From assembly GCA_029240815.1 (NCBI GenBank), contig JARDZO010000227.1, forward strand, positions 1-9,295: a DNA stretch of 9,295 nucleotides, read 5' to 3'. This DNA comes from Brevibacillus sp. Lineage in GTDB: Bacteria; Bacillota; Bacilli; Brevibacillales; Brevibacillaceae. Positions within the stretch are counted from its first letter, which is position 1. Every line of letters begins with the position of its first letter. Of this stretch, positions 1-6,792 are shown piece by piece. Made by a program: the position numbers and the translations under genes. The notes beneath the pieces were generated by a model, which worked only from the letters and a program-made list of their open reading frames with translations, was not told the origin of the DNA and searched no databases.

Positions 1-4
1 TTAT

Positions 5-79
5 TGGGGTATAGCCAAGCGGTAAGGCAACGGACTTTGACTCCGTCATTCCTAGGTTCAAATCCTAGTACCCCAGCCA
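5..79 (+). tRNA. trnQ: tRNA-Gln (anticodon TTG)
   Basis: A full cloverleaf is visible. The acceptor arm TGGGGTA (5-11) pairs with TACCCCA (69-75), followed by discriminator G76 and an encoded CCA (77-79). The anticodon stem ACGGA/TCCGT (30-34/42-46) closes a 7-base loop with TTG at 37-39, and the T-arm carries GGTTCAAATCC. It reads CAA/CAG glutamine codons. It is the first of four closely spaced tRNA genes and probably part of a longer operon whose promoter lies left of the window, since only 4 bases precede it. Confidence 0.97.
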
Positions 80-86
80 TTTATAT

Positions 87-162
87 GCGGACGTAGCTCA
101 ATTGGTAGAGCGTCGCCTTGCCAAGGCGAAGGTCGAGGGTTCGAGACCCTTCGTCCGCTCCA
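87..162 (+). tRNA. trnG: tRNA-Gly (anticodon GCC)
   Basis: The acceptor arm GCGGACG (87-93) pairs with CGTCCGC (152-158), then T159 and encoded CCA (160-162). The anticodon stem TCGCC/GGCGA flanks a loop TTGCCAA with GCC at 120-122, reading GGC/GGU. The T-arm GGGTTCGAGACCC is intact. It lies only 7 bases after tRNA-Gln, which supports one processed precursor transcript. Confidence 0.97.
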
Positions 163-193
163 TAAGCTTCACAAGAAGAAATGCTTACAATAT

Positions 194-267
194 GGAGGCA
201 TAGCCAAGGGGTAAGGCACGGGTCTGCAAAACCCTTATCCCCGGTTCAAATCCGGGTGCCTCCTCCA
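194..267 (+). tRNA. trnC: tRNA-Cys (anticodon GCA)
   Basis: The acceptor arm GGAGGCA (194-200) pairs with TGCCTCC (257-263), then T264 and encoded CCA (265-267). The anticodon loop CTGCAAA has GCA at 226-228; the top pair of the anticodon stem is a C-T mismatch (219/235). The T-arm CCGGTTCAAATCCGG is intact. The 31-base spacer before it contains a weak inverted repeat, TAAGC (163-167) and GCTTA (183-187), which may mark a processing site or be chance. Confidence 0.96.
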
Positions 268-275
268 TAGTACTT

Positions 276-357
276 GCCGGTGTGGCGGAATGGCAGACGC
301 GCGCGACTCAAAATCGTGAGGGAAACCGTGGGGGTTCAAGTCCCTTCACCGGCACCA
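276..357 (+). tRNA. trnL: tRNA-Leu (anticodon CAA)
   Basis: This is a class II tRNA of 82 bases with a long variable arm. The acceptor arm GCCGGTG (276-282) pairs with CACCGGC (347-353), then A354 and encoded CCA (355-357). The anticodon loop CTCAAAA has CAA at 309-311, reading UUG. In characterised bacteria TrmL methylates the ribose of position 34 in tRNA-Leu isoacceptors of this anticodon, and a trmL gene lies at 6870-7340 in the same window. It is the last tRNA before the terminator at 372-410. Confidence 0.96.
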
Positions 358-371
358 TACTTAACAAACAG

Positions 372-410
372 CCCTGAATGTCAAGGTTCCTTGATGATCG
401 GGGTTTTTTT
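372..410 (+). terminator. Intrinsic terminator of the tRNA operon
   Basis: The core hairpin TCAAGG-TT-CCTTGA (381-394) is perfect, and an outer CCC (372-374) can pair with the GGGG at 400-403. It is followed by an uninterrupted T7 run (404-410). It starts 15 bases after the tRNA-Leu CCA, so it ends the tRNA transcript. Confidence 0.85.
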
Positions 411-424
411 CTGCTTTGTGCGAA

Positions 425-451
425 TTGAAAAATTGAAATCGACAGTAGAAT
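425..451 (+). promoter_or_regulatory. Possible sigma-A promoter for the permease gene
   Basis: TTGAAA (425-430) and TAGAAT (446-451) match the -35 and -10 consensus in five of six positions each, but the spacer is only 15 bp, shorter than the usual 17. It lies between the tRNA terminator and the permease start at 522, where a promoter is needed. A second TTGAAA at 433-438 is too close to be the -35 element. Confidence 0.4.
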
Positions 452-521
452 AGCACGGGCATTTCGGGCATAGTGAATACGTGGGCAGCTATTTGTCAGT
501 AAGAAAAACGAGGTGGTTTCG

Positions 522-1853
522 ATGAAGTACGGTTTGTATGCCAAACCCCCAGTGGGCACAACCATTCTGTCTGCCCTTCAATGGATGATCGTTGCGGTCT
601 CCAGCAGCGTTGCGGTTCCTTTAATGATCGGTGACGTATATGGACTTAGGCCGGATGAGATCGGCAACCTGATGCAGCAAACGATGTTTTTTATTGGTTT
701 GGCTTCTCTTTTACAGGTATGGATTGGCCACCGTTATCCGATGCTGGAAGGACCAGCAGGTCTATGGTGGGGTATCTTCATTATTTTAGCTCAGATCGGT
801 ACGAGTGTAGGTCTTCAACCGCGTGAGATCGGGCAATCCTTCCAGATCGGACTTGGAATGGCTGGGTTGTTGTTCCTGGTCTTCGGTTTAATGGGGTGGA
901 TTGGAAAACTGCAACGATGGTTTACGCCTCTCGTCTCCGGAACCTATATGATCCTGCTCGCTGTCTCGTTATGTAGCAACATTTTAGCGGGAATGCTTGG
1001 GATCGGATTTCAACATTCCAAAGAGGTTATCCCTAAAGTAGCGATTGTCTCTATCGCGATTGTCGCGCTGGTGATCATAGTGATGCGGACGAGACGGTTT
1101 TCCAGTTTCGCGGTTTTGTTTGGAATGGTCATCGGGTGGGTGCTATATGCCATTATGGGTTGGACAGAGCCCGTTCGACCTGCTGAACAGATGATTGCGT
1201 GGCCTTCGCTCTTTTTCTGGGGAACTCCTCGTTGGGATTGGGGAGTCATATTGACGAGCATGCTGACGGGTTTTGTGTTGCTGACCAACCTCGTGACGAG
1301 CATGGTAGTGATGGGGAAAGCGACCGATACCGTACCGACAAATGAGCAGTACAATCGGGGAGGCATATTTACTGGTGTATCCCATCTGTTATCAGGGTTG
1401 GGGGGAGTGGTCGGGATGATTCCCCTCTCTCTTGCAGCAGCGGTCATTCAGACGACGCGTATGGCGTCTCGATTGCCTTTTATGCTGGCTATGGTCGGCA
1501 TCATGGTAATTGGTTTGCTTCCGTACGTCTCACACTTTTTGGCTGCACTTCCTACACCAGTTGCTTATGCGGCGATGTTCATTTCCTATACACAGCTGCT
1601 CGGGTTCGGTCTAAAAGATTATGTGAACGTGAAAATGGACGATCGGACGATAATGGTTGGAGGAAGCTCCTTGCTGGTTGGGATTGGGGTCATGTTCGTG
1701 CCAGCGACAGCGTGGCAACACTTGCCTGCATTGGTCAGCTTCCTGTTCGGTAACGGATTGCTATTAGGGGTTATCGTTTGCTTACTGCTAGAACATGTTG
1801 TATTCCGCAAACGAGGAGACGATCAAAAGAAAGAAGACGGCCACGCTGCTTGA
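522..1853 (+). CDS. NCS2-type purine/pyrimidine permease
   Basis: The 443-residue protein is strongly hydrophobic along its length, with about 12-14 predicted membrane helices, and belongs to the uracil/xanthine permease (NCS2, nucleobase:cation symporter 2) family. Visible family features are the first-helix stretch around Q20 (ALQW followed by a small-residue segment ending in VPLMIG), the LEGPAGLWWG segment after the third helix, and a glycine-rich GLGGVVGMIP loop followed by a helix and TTRMASR. Family members import nucleobases with a cation; the substrate cannot be read here. The canonical QH of helix 1 is QW, as I recall for the B. subtilis YwdJ subgroup, so YwdJ-like is my best guess. 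ATG 522 is preferred to the in-frame GTG at 513, because GAGGTGG (510-516) sits 5 bases before the ATG and would overlap the GTG. The C-terminus is charged, and its last codons lie in the terminator hairpin. Confidence 0.88.
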   Translation: MKYGLYAKPPVGTTILSALQWMIVAVSSSVAVPLMIGDVYGLRPDEIGNLMQQTMFFIGLASLLQVWIGHRYPMLEGPAGLWWGIFIILAQIGTSVGLQPREIGQSFQIGLGMAGLLFLVFGLMGWIGKLQRWFTPLVSGTYMILLAVSLCSNILAGMLGIGFQHSKEVIPKVAIVSIAIVALVIIVMRTRRFSSFAVLFGMVIGWVLYAIMGWTEPVRPAEQMIAWPSLFFWGTPRWDWGVILTSMLTGFVLLTNLVTSMVVMGKATDTVPTNEQYNRGGIFTGVSHLLSGLGGVVGMIPLSLAAAVIQTTRMASRLPFMLAMVGIMVIGLLPYVSHFLAALPTPVAYAAMFISYTQLLGFGLKDYVNVKMDDRTIMVGGSSLLVGIGVMFVPATAWQHLPALVSFLFGNGLLLGVIVCLLLEHVVFRKRGDDQKKEDGHAA

Positions 1854-1870
1854 CGGGCCGTCTTTCTTTT
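1824..1870. terminator. Bidirectional terminator between permease and B3/4 gene
   Basis: AGACGGCC (1835-1842) pairs perfectly with GGCCGTCT (1856-1863), with further A:T pairs outside. The right side ends in TTCTTTT and the left flank is A/G-rich (AAAAGAAAGA), which gives a T-rich tail on the minus strand too. The permease TGA (1851-1853) lies in the hairpin loop. It serves both convergent genes, since the minus-strand B3/4 gene stops at 1869. Confidence 0.85.
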
Positions 1871-2543
1871 AGAGATGAAGGATAAAGGAACGACTCAATT
1901 CACCGCCATTAATCTCTGTATACATGCGGCCTACCGATACGAGGATCTCATCTTTTTTCTCTGGGGAAACTTGCTCATGAAAAAAGATCACCTGCATGAG
2001 GTTTCGGCTATTTTCCGTTACACAAGAGCGCTTGGAGTCGACGATCGGACTGCCGAATGCCCCTTTGTCGTCCGCAAGCAGCAGCTTGCCTTCCATGTTG
2101 ACTTCACGTCCATTTAGCCCTTCGTAAACGTCTTCACTTTGTCCAACTCGCAAGACCACATCACCAACCAATTGGTCCTGGTCATAGATACCAAAAGGAA
2201 GGGCGTGAAGAACGGAGAAGAAATTATTAATATCGACTGCACTGTTGATCCAGAAAAACGGATTTCCTTGCAAAAGTCGACGGAGCAACGCCTCTGAAGA
2301 GGGGCGGTATCTGGATGGATCGGTCCCGATTTGCTTAAAAGCGGCTCGCCATTCACGAATGCCTTCGATTTCAGTCAGGCGAGACGGGTCGTGCTCGAGG
2401 CGAAGACTTTCTACAAAATAATTGATGCGGCCTTGGAGCATCTTGGGAGAGTCGCTGACGGAAGCACCGCTGTAATGGAGAATGCCCAGAGAAAGTTGAG
2501 GGAGGCGTTCGGACACAGTAGCGTCCAGCTGTACTTTCATCAT
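1869..2543 (-). CDS. B3/4 domain protein (COG3382-like, PheT editing-domain homologue)
   Basis: This 224-residue soluble protein resembles the stand-alone B3/B4 family, named for the editing domain of the Phe-tRNA synthetase beta chain. Recognisable stretches are W65 to L86, with the GTDPSRYRPSSEAL core; then INSAVDINN (99-107), PFGIYD (116-121), and a C-terminal LLADDKGAFGSPIVDS segment (155-170). Its length fits the family. The biochemical role is not established; a tRNA- or aminoacyl-tRNA-related role is inferred from the domain and from its place beside tRNA genes, as for B. subtilis YhzB, which I recall near a tRNA cluster and queG. The start at 2543 has AAAAGGAG 6 bases upstream; a second ATG follows immediately at 2540. 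A TATACT -10 lies upstream at 2574-2579. It shares the terminator at 1824-1870. Confidence 0.8.
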   Translation of the reverse strand: MMKVQLDATVSERLPQLSLGILHYSGASVSDSPKMLQGRINYFVESLRLEHDPSRLTEIEGIREWRAAFKQIGTDPSRYRPSSEALLRRLLQGNPFFWINSAVDINNFFSVLHALPFGIYDQDQLVGDVVLRVGQSEDVYEGLNGREVNMEGKLLLADDKGAFGSPIVDSKRSCVTENSRNLMQVIFFHEQVSPEKKDEILVSVGRMYTEINGGELSRSFILHL

Positions 2544-2573
2544 GTGTCACTCCTTTTCAGACCTATTTTTGGT

Positions 2574-2579
2574 AGTATA
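2574..2579 (-). promoter_or_regulatory. -10 element of the B3/4 gene promoter
   Basis: On the minus strand this reads TATACT, five of six matches to the -10 consensus, about 30 bases before the ATG at 2543. No good -35 is seen at 16-18 bp upstream (about TCGCTT), but an A8 tract (minus strand) lies in the spacer. It interleaves with the plus-strand rnhA promoter, whose -35 is at 2591-2596, so the two divergent promoters may compete for polymerase. Confidence 0.5.
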
Positions 2580-2590
2580 ACAAATTTTTT

Positions 2591-2619
2591 TTGTGGAAGC
2601 GACTAAGCTTCGATACAAT
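2591..2619 (+). promoter_or_regulatory. Sigma-A promoter of the rnhA-queG-ogt operon
   Basis: TTGTGG (2591-2596) and TACAAT (2614-2619) are separated by exactly 17 bp. Transcription should begin near 2626, just before the ribosome binding site at 2632-2638. This also argues against any RNase H start upstream of about 2630. Confidence 0.65.
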
Positions 2620-2649
2620 ATAAAAGAACAGAGGAGGGATTCCCTGGAG

Positions 2650-3090
2650 ATGACGATACGTGACGTGGAAATTTATACTGATGGTGCATGCTCTGGCAAC
2701 CCGGGACCGGGTGGTTGGGGAGCTGTCCTAATGTACGGGCAGCATATGAAAGAAATGTCTGGGGCTGAATTAAATACAACGAATAACCGAATGGAGCTGC
2801 AGGCAGCAATTGAAGCTTTATCGGTTTTAAAAGAGCCGTGTCAAGTCACTTTGTACAGCGACAGTGCCTACCTGGTCAATTGCTTTTTGCAAGGCTGGTA
2901 CAAAGGCTGGTTGAAAAATGGCTGGAAAAACAGCAAGGGACAACCGGTGGAAAATCAGGATTTGTGGAAAGAACTGCTTCGTTTGATGGACACTCATAAG
3001 GTACAGTACGTGAAAGTAAAAGGACATGCCGACAACAAGTGGAACAATCGCTGTGATGAGTTGGCGACAGGAGCGATCAAGCAGCTGTGA
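2650..3090 (+). CDS. rnhA: Ribonuclease HI
   Basis: The 146-residue protein is a complete type 1 RNase H, which cleaves the RNA strand of RNA:DNA hybrids (R-loops, primers) using two Mg ions. All catalytic residues align with E. coli RNase HI: D11 in IYTDGACSGNPGPGG, E49 in NNRMEL, D71 in YSDSAY, the flexible-loop H126 in VKGHADN, and D136 in RCDELA. The W83-W92 basic region with repeated Trp corresponds to the hybrid-binding basic protrusion. The ATG at 2650 matches the E. coli N-terminus; AGGAGGG (2632-2638) is 11 bases upstream. An in-frame CTG at 2644 would have better spacing but is an unlikely start. The stop overlaps the queG GTG start (GTGA, 3087-3090), so the two genes are probably translationally coupled. 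From memory, B. subtilis lacks an active RNase HI, so an intact one here separates this organism from that species. Confidence 0.95.
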   Translation: MTIRDVEIYTDGACSGNPGPGGWGAVLMYGQHMKEMSGAELNTTNNRMELQAAIEALSVLKEPCQVTLYSDSAYLVNCFLQGWYKGWLKNGWKNSKGQPVENQDLWKELLRLMDTHKVQYVKVKGHADNKWNNRCDELATGAIKQL

Positions 3091-4253
3091 GCGAGCAGCA
3101 GTATTGGGAACAAACGAAGCAGTCCATCATTGCCTATGCAAAGCAGATTGGAATCGACAAGATTGGGTTTGCCAGTGCCGATCCCTTTATAGAATTAAAA
3201 GGACGGCTCATCGAACATCGGGAAAAGGGATATGAGTCAGGATTTGAAGAGCCAGACCTGGATAAGCGTACGCAGCCGGGCCTGCTTGTGGAAGGGGCGC
3301 GCTCCCTGATCTCCATCGCACTTGCTTACCCTTCCAAGCTGGAGCAGCCTCCCAAGTCTGAGCCAGGTGCCTATCGCGGAATCCTGTGTCGGGCTGCATG
3401 GGGGACGGATTATCACCATGTGCTGCGTGACAAGCTGGACAAGCTGACCGTTTTTATTGCTGAGCTGGAGCCAGGGGCCCGGATCGAATCCATGGTGGAT
3501 ACAGGGGCTCTTTCCGATCGAGCAGTGGCTGAGCGGGCAGGACTGGGCTTTGTGGGAAAAAACTGCGCATTGATTACCGATGAATTCGGATCGTGGGTGT
3601 ACTTGGGGGAGCTGGTGACGAACCTGCCACTGCCAGCAGATCAACCTGTTGAAGAAGGATGCGGAGATTGCAATATTTGCGTAGATGCCTGTCCTACCGG
3701 AGCATTAGTGCAAGGAGGACAGCTCAATGCACAGCGATGCATCGCGTATTTGACACAAGTAAAGGATTTCATTCCAGATGAATTCCGTGCGAAGATTGGC
3801 AACCGACTTTATGGCTGTGATACGTGCCAGACGGTTTGCCCGAAAAATCGTCGCATCAATATGACGCATCACACAGAGTTTCAGCCCGATCCCGAGGTCG
3901 CTAAACCACTCTTGCTGCCGTTGCTCGATATGAGTAACAAGGAGTTCAAGGAAAAGTTTGGCCTTTCGTCCTCGTCATGGAGAGGGAAAAAGCCAATTCA
4001 GCGCAATGCGATCCTGGCTCTGGCCCACTTCAAAGACAAGACGGCTATTCCTCAGCTTTCCCGTCTATTAGAGAGCGATCCCCGTCCTGTCATTCGTGGA
4101 ACGGCTGCGTGGGCGTTGGGAAAAATAGGCGGTGACGAAGCCCGAGTGGCGCTGGACAAAGCAAAAGAACGTGAGGATGCCCCTGAAGTACTGGCAGAGG
4201 TAGAGAAAGGCTTGAGAATAATCAAGAATCACACCGCCACAGCAAGTAACTGA
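3087..4253 (+). CDS. queG: Epoxyqueuosine reductase QueG
   Basis: The 388-residue protein performs the last step of queuosine synthesis, reducing epoxyqueuosine to queuosine at position 34 of tRNA-His, -Asn, -Asp and -Tyr, with cobalamin and two 4Fe-4S clusters in the cytoplasm. Visible signatures are the AAWGTDYH motif near residue 110; DTGALSDRAVAERAGLG, where D138 is probably the proton donor; cluster cysteines C192, C195, C198 and C202 (CGDCNICVDACP); C218; and C244, C247 and C251 (CDTCQTVCP). A C-terminal HEAT-repeat region (about 304-375) contacts tRNA. This is full length for the Bacillales form. The GTG start overlaps the rnhA stop by 4 bases; AGGAG (3069-3073) lies 13 bases before it, rather far, which fits coupling to rnhA translation. 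The next gene, ogt, follows after 45 bases. Confidence 0.95.
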   Translation: MSEQQYWEQTKQSIIAYAKQIGIDKIGFASADPFIELKGRLIEHREKGYESGFEEPDLDKRTQPGLLVEGARSLISIALAYPSKLEQPPKSEPGAYRGILCRAAWGTDYHHVLRDKLDKLTVFIAELEPGARIESMVDTGALSDRAVAERAGLGFVGKNCALITDEFGSWVYLGELVTNLPLPADQPVEEGCGDCNICVDACPTGALVQGGQLNAQRCIAYLTQVKDFIPDEFRAKIGNRLYGCDTCQTVCPKNRRINMTHHTEFQPDPEVAKPLLLPLLDMSNKEFKEKFGLSSSSWRGKKPIQRNAILALAHFKDKTAIPQLSRLLESDPRPVIRGTAAWALGKIGGDEARVALDKAKEREDAPEVLAEVEKGLRIIKNHTATASN

Positions 4254-4298
4254 GGACACAAGAAAGAACAAGGAAAACGGGTAAGGGAGGAACGTTGG

Positions 4299-4850
4299 AT
4301 GGCAAATGTACTTGGGTATACCACCATGGACTCACCAATTGGACCGTTGTTGCTTGCTTCTACCGAAGAAGGATTGTGTTACATCCAGTTTGAAGACGAT
4401 CAAAGCGGGCTGGGACCTTTGCAGCGTTGGTGTAAAAAAACGTTTCTAGGAGTCTCACCCGTGCGTGATGACGCCCGGAACGAAGCTGTAATAACGCAGT
4501 TACTGGAGTATTTTGCAGGAAAGCGAAAGGGATTTGATTTGCCATTCGTTTTGTATGGAACTCCGTTTCAAAAATCTGTATGGAACGCCCTGGCCGATAT
4601 TCCGTACGGAGAGACTCGTTCCTATAAAGATATCGCCATGGCAATCGGGGCATCAAAGGCGGTACGAGCGATCGGGGGAGCGAACAATCGCAACCCGATC
4701 CCTATCGTCATCCCGTGTCATCGCGTCATCGGTTCAAATGGAGCCCTCGTTGGTTACGGTGGTGGGCTGCCGATCAAGGAGCATTTATTGTCGCTAGAAG
4801 GCGTCCCGCTGCAAATACAGACTACCTTTGACCAAGCTATCCGACTCTAA
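4299..4850 (+). CDS. ogt: Methylated-DNA--protein-cysteine methyltransferase
   Basis: The 183-residue suicide repair enzyme transfers alkyl groups from O6-alkylguanine (and O4-alkylthymine) in DNA to its own cysteine. The active-site motif is PCHRV with C140. Ahead of it are the helix-turn-helix DNA-binding stretch FQKSVWNALADIPYGETRSY and the asparagine hinge in GGANNRNP. The N-terminal 80 residues form the methyltransferase-associated ribonuclease-like domain, starting with a typical TTMDSPIGPLLL strand. This is the Ogt type, not the Ada fusion, since no AraC domain or N-terminal zinc domain is present. The ATG is preceded by AAGGGAGG (4283-4290) at 8 bases. It is the third gene of the rnhA-queG-ogt operon; the last codons and stop lie within a tandem hairpin. 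No Ada-type regulation is visible. Confidence 0.94.
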   Translation: MANVLGYTTMDSPIGPLLLASTEEGLCYIQFEDDQSGLGPLQRWCKKTFLGVSPVRDDARNEAVITQLLEYFAGKRKGFDLPFVLYGTPFQKSVWNALADIPYGETRSYKDIAMAIGASKAVRAIGGANNRNPIPIVIPCHRVIGSNGALVGYGGGLPIKEHLLSLEGVPLQIQTTFDQAIRL

Positions 4851-4883
4851 CGGATAGCCAAGCTATCCGATTCTGACGGATAG
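4832..4883 (+). repeat. Two-copy 26-bp direct repeat
   Basis: The perfectly adjacent copies share 24 of 26 positions. Both mismatches fall in the hairpin loop and the arms are identical, which suggests a recent local duplication or selection on pairing. Copy 2 read in the ogt frame style still spells the codons for QAIR followed by a stop, so it is a copy of the ogt 3' end plus the hairpin. Confidence 0.9.
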
Positions 4884-4890
4884 CTTTTCT
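4832..4890 (+). terminator. Tandem duplicated terminator hairpin after ogt
   Basis: Two 26-bp direct repeats (4832-4857 and 4858-4883) differ at two positions (C4845/T4871 and A4849/G4875). Each contains a hairpin GCTATCCG-7 nt-CGGATAGC; the second ends in TTTTCTTTTC and is a standard intrinsic terminator. The first copy spans the last ogt codons and the TAA stop. The right arm of copy 1 (4851-4858) can also pair with the left arm of copy 2 (4862-4869) across a 3-base loop, a mutually exclusive fold. Confidence 0.85.
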
Positions 4891-4984
4891 TTTCTTCTGA
4901 ACGACCGGCATATGACATATTCTTCATTGAGAAGATGACGGGAAAAGTCTGATGTTGGTAGGAGAAGAAAGGAGGAGCAGGAGA

Positions 4985-5956
4985 ATGGACTGGCGGGCAT
5001 TTGTCCAAAACTACTTCGATGGTGTACATAAGTCATGGCTAGATGGAGATTATCAGCGATTGTTGCCCTATTACTCAGCGCCTGAGCAGGGGACAGAGAG
5101 TGAATGGGAGCGTCTGAAGAGAGAGCATCGGCAGTTGACAGATCGTGGAGGAACGACTTACTCCATCCGGGGGCGGGTGATCCCCCTATGTTGGATGGAA
5201 ACCGAGCAGGCCATGGACATCTTGCTCTCCTGGCAAGGGAAACGTCGCTATGGAATCGGTACCCACGAATTGATCGAAGCAAGTCGTCGCATGCTTCGGA
5301 TTCGACTGAGTAAAGGGACGGATCAGTGGAAAATTGACTCTCATCAGGAATGGGAGGGAGATATGAAAAATCAGTTTGACGCTGAACAGGAGGCAGAAGA
5401 TGTCTCGTCTTCCATGGTGGAAGACGTGGTTTCCGAACCGTTGCTGGTCGTGCATGGGGCGGGAGGCTACAATCCCAAAAATGCCGTGGCGTATGCGGAG
5501 CGTTACTGGAATTCGCCTAACCCTGCTTACCCGCATTTTACAGATGATTGTACGAACTTCATTTCGCAATGCTTGTATGCCGGGGGAATTCCCATGCTCT
5601 TTTCCAAAGAAAAAGGAAAGGGCTGGTGGATTCGGACGGGAAAAGGTAGTGAATGGAGCTACAGCTGGGCGGTGGCACACGCGTTGTATTTGGTGCTCAA
5701 GTCAGGGGCAGCACCGATGAGGGCAGTGACAAAAACCTCTCCGGACCAATTAGTGCCCGGCGATATTATTTGCTATGACTTTGATGGGGACGGACGGTTT
5801 CAACACAATACAATCGTGGTGGCCAAAGACGCGAACGACATGCCCCTCGTCAATGCGCATACGACCGACAGCAGCATGCGCTATTGGGCGTATGAGGATT
5901 CAACTGCCTATACCCCGAATATGCGCTATGCGTTCTTTCATATCAGAGGGGTGTAA
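4985..5956 (+). CDS. Amidase_6-domain protein (YhbB-like)
   Basis: The 323-residue protein has a C-terminal putative amidase domain (Amidase_6, papain/NlpC-like fold) at about 160-323. It has the family signature: Y162NPKNAVAYAERYW, NPAYPHF, then DDCTNFISQCLYAGGIPM with predicted nucleophile C189, a PGDII segment, H274 in FQHNTIV as the likely catalytic histidine, and VNAHTTDSS. The N-terminal 130 residues are hydrophilic and rich in W, E and R, with an NTF2/SnoaL-like look at best; I cannot assign them. No signal peptide or lipobox is seen, so a cytoplasmic, forespore or mother-cell site is more likely than secretion; cell-wall peptide cleavage is a guess from the family. ATG 4985 is chosen over the in-frame ATG 4952, because AAAGGAGG (4968-4975) lies 9 bases before it. 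No clear promoter is visible in the 94-base gap after the ogt terminator. From memory its place near queG and trmL matches B. subtilis yhbB. Confidence 0.82.
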   Translation: MDWRAFVQNYFDGVHKSWLDGDYQRLLPYYSAPEQGTESEWERLKREHRQLTDRGGTTYSIRGRVIPLCWMETEQAMDILLSWQGKRRYGIGTHELIEASRRMLRIRLSKGTDQWKIDSHQEWEGDMKNQFDAEQEAEDVSSSMVEDVVSEPLLVVHGAGGYNPKNAVAYAERYWNSPNPAYPHFTDDCTNFISQCLYAGGIPMLFSKEKGKGWWIRTGKGSEWSYSWAVAHALYLVLKSGAAPMRAVTKTSPDQLVPGDIICYDFDGDGRFQHNTIVVAKDANDMPLVNAHTTDSSMRYWAYEDSTAYTPNMRYAFFHIRGV

Positions 5957-5999
5957 GAGTTTGTGGAAACGATCACAGGTACAAGAGCAGTCACGGGCT

Positions 6000-6713
6000 C
6001 TACCGCTGCCTTCGTATGATCGTGTACAAAAAACCGATGCCACGTACTAGCCAGACGACGCCTACTAGCCACAGAAAATCGGCAAAGGAATGCGGCTCGC
6101 CTTTGATCGATTGGACATAGATCAGCGCATGGAAAACGACGAGCAAAAACAACAGGGGATTGCTGAGATGAAGTCGTTTCCAGCTGGAGGTGCCCAGCCA
6201 TTTTTTTACGACTTGAAAAGACGTCAGCCAGAGTGAGAAGAGGATCCATGCAGCGCATAGCCCCAGAAAGTTGGCCACTCCTGGTAGCGACCAGTTGGGG
6301 ATGGGCCATTTGTTTTCGTCGGAGGAAGCGAGGAAAAACAGGCCAAGCCAGCCCTCTGCTTTTGGGGCTTGATTATCGTGGATGATCATCAAGCGAGGCT
6401 CTCCTTGAAAGAGGACGAGCACAAGTGCTACATGGAGCATGCCGCACAGTCCGGCAAAGATCCCGACATCCCGGCGGATCGAGAGGCAAGCAGACCTCCA
6501 TTGTGATGGCAGCCATGCGCAAAGTGGGCCGATCAACAGAGTGACTCCGATCAGGATGAACGCGAAATAGCCGAGAATCATACTCCAGGCTTCCCTGACC
6601 GGAAAAGCAGCAAAGTCAGTCCACTGCCATCGAGCCCCGAGAGCGAGCAGCATTAAACAAACGCCATACGTACTCATACGAAACCAAGTATTGTTCCATT
6701 TGCTCATGCACAT
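6000..6713 (-). CDS. Ferric-reductase-like (MsrQ-like) heme membrane protein
   Basis: The 237-residue protein has about six or seven membrane helices (near 14-32, 44-67, 84-104, 121-130 weak, 143-163, 184-201, 212-231) and the Ferric_reduct domain pattern. It shows RRDVGIFAGLCGMLH, with H94; then TSFQVVKKWLG-x4-WKRLH, with H182; and FHALIY, with H195. In MsrQ and NOX relatives these histidines ligate b-type heme. MsrQ passes electrons from the quinone pool or a flavin reductase to the periplasmic or extracytoplasmic reductase MsrP; no msrP is in this window, so the partner is unknown. A loop of about 40 residues (104-142) between helices is longer than usual for MsrQ. Start at 6713 (MCMSKW) is set by AAAGAGG 5 bases upstream; 6707 is a second possible start. 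The long open frame further upstream into trmL is not coding. It converges on the amidase gene with 43 bases between stops and diverges from trmL. Confidence 0.8.
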   Translation of the reverse strand: MCMSKWNNTWFRMSTYGVCLMLLALGARWQWTDFAAFPVREAWSMILGYFAFILIGVTLLIGPLCAWLPSQWRSACLSIRRDVGIFAGLCGMLHVALVLVLFQGEPRLMIIHDNQAPKAEGWLGLFFLASSDENKWPIPNWSLPGVANFLGLCAAWILFSLWLTSFQVVKKWLGTSSWKRLHLSNPLLFLLVVFHALIYVQSIKGEPHSFADFLWLVGVVWLVRGIGFLYTIIRRQR

Positions 6714-6792
6714 CCACGCCTCTTTCTTCACCGAAAAGGTGTTTTTCTTTTTAGATGCAGGAGGGCAGCTACTTGTTACAGGAGTTGGTATG

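Noticed and set aside
163..187. TAAGC/GCTTA inverted repeat between tRNA-Gly and tRNA-Cys
   Set aside because: The five-base arms are too short to distinguish from chance; mentioned only as a possible processing hairpin.
1010..1447. A 145-codon minus-strand frame inside the permease gene
   Set aside because: It is a shadow of the permease coding frame with no recognisable protein features.
5984..6001. AGAGC/GCTCT inverted repeat between the convergent amidase and ferric-reductase-like genes
   Set aside because: The stem is five base pairs and no T-run follows on either strand, so I did not call a terminator.
6729..6752. CACC-GAAAA-GGTG followed by a T-rich run, terminator-like on the plus strand
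   Set aside because: The stem has only four base pairs and no plus-strand gene ends there.
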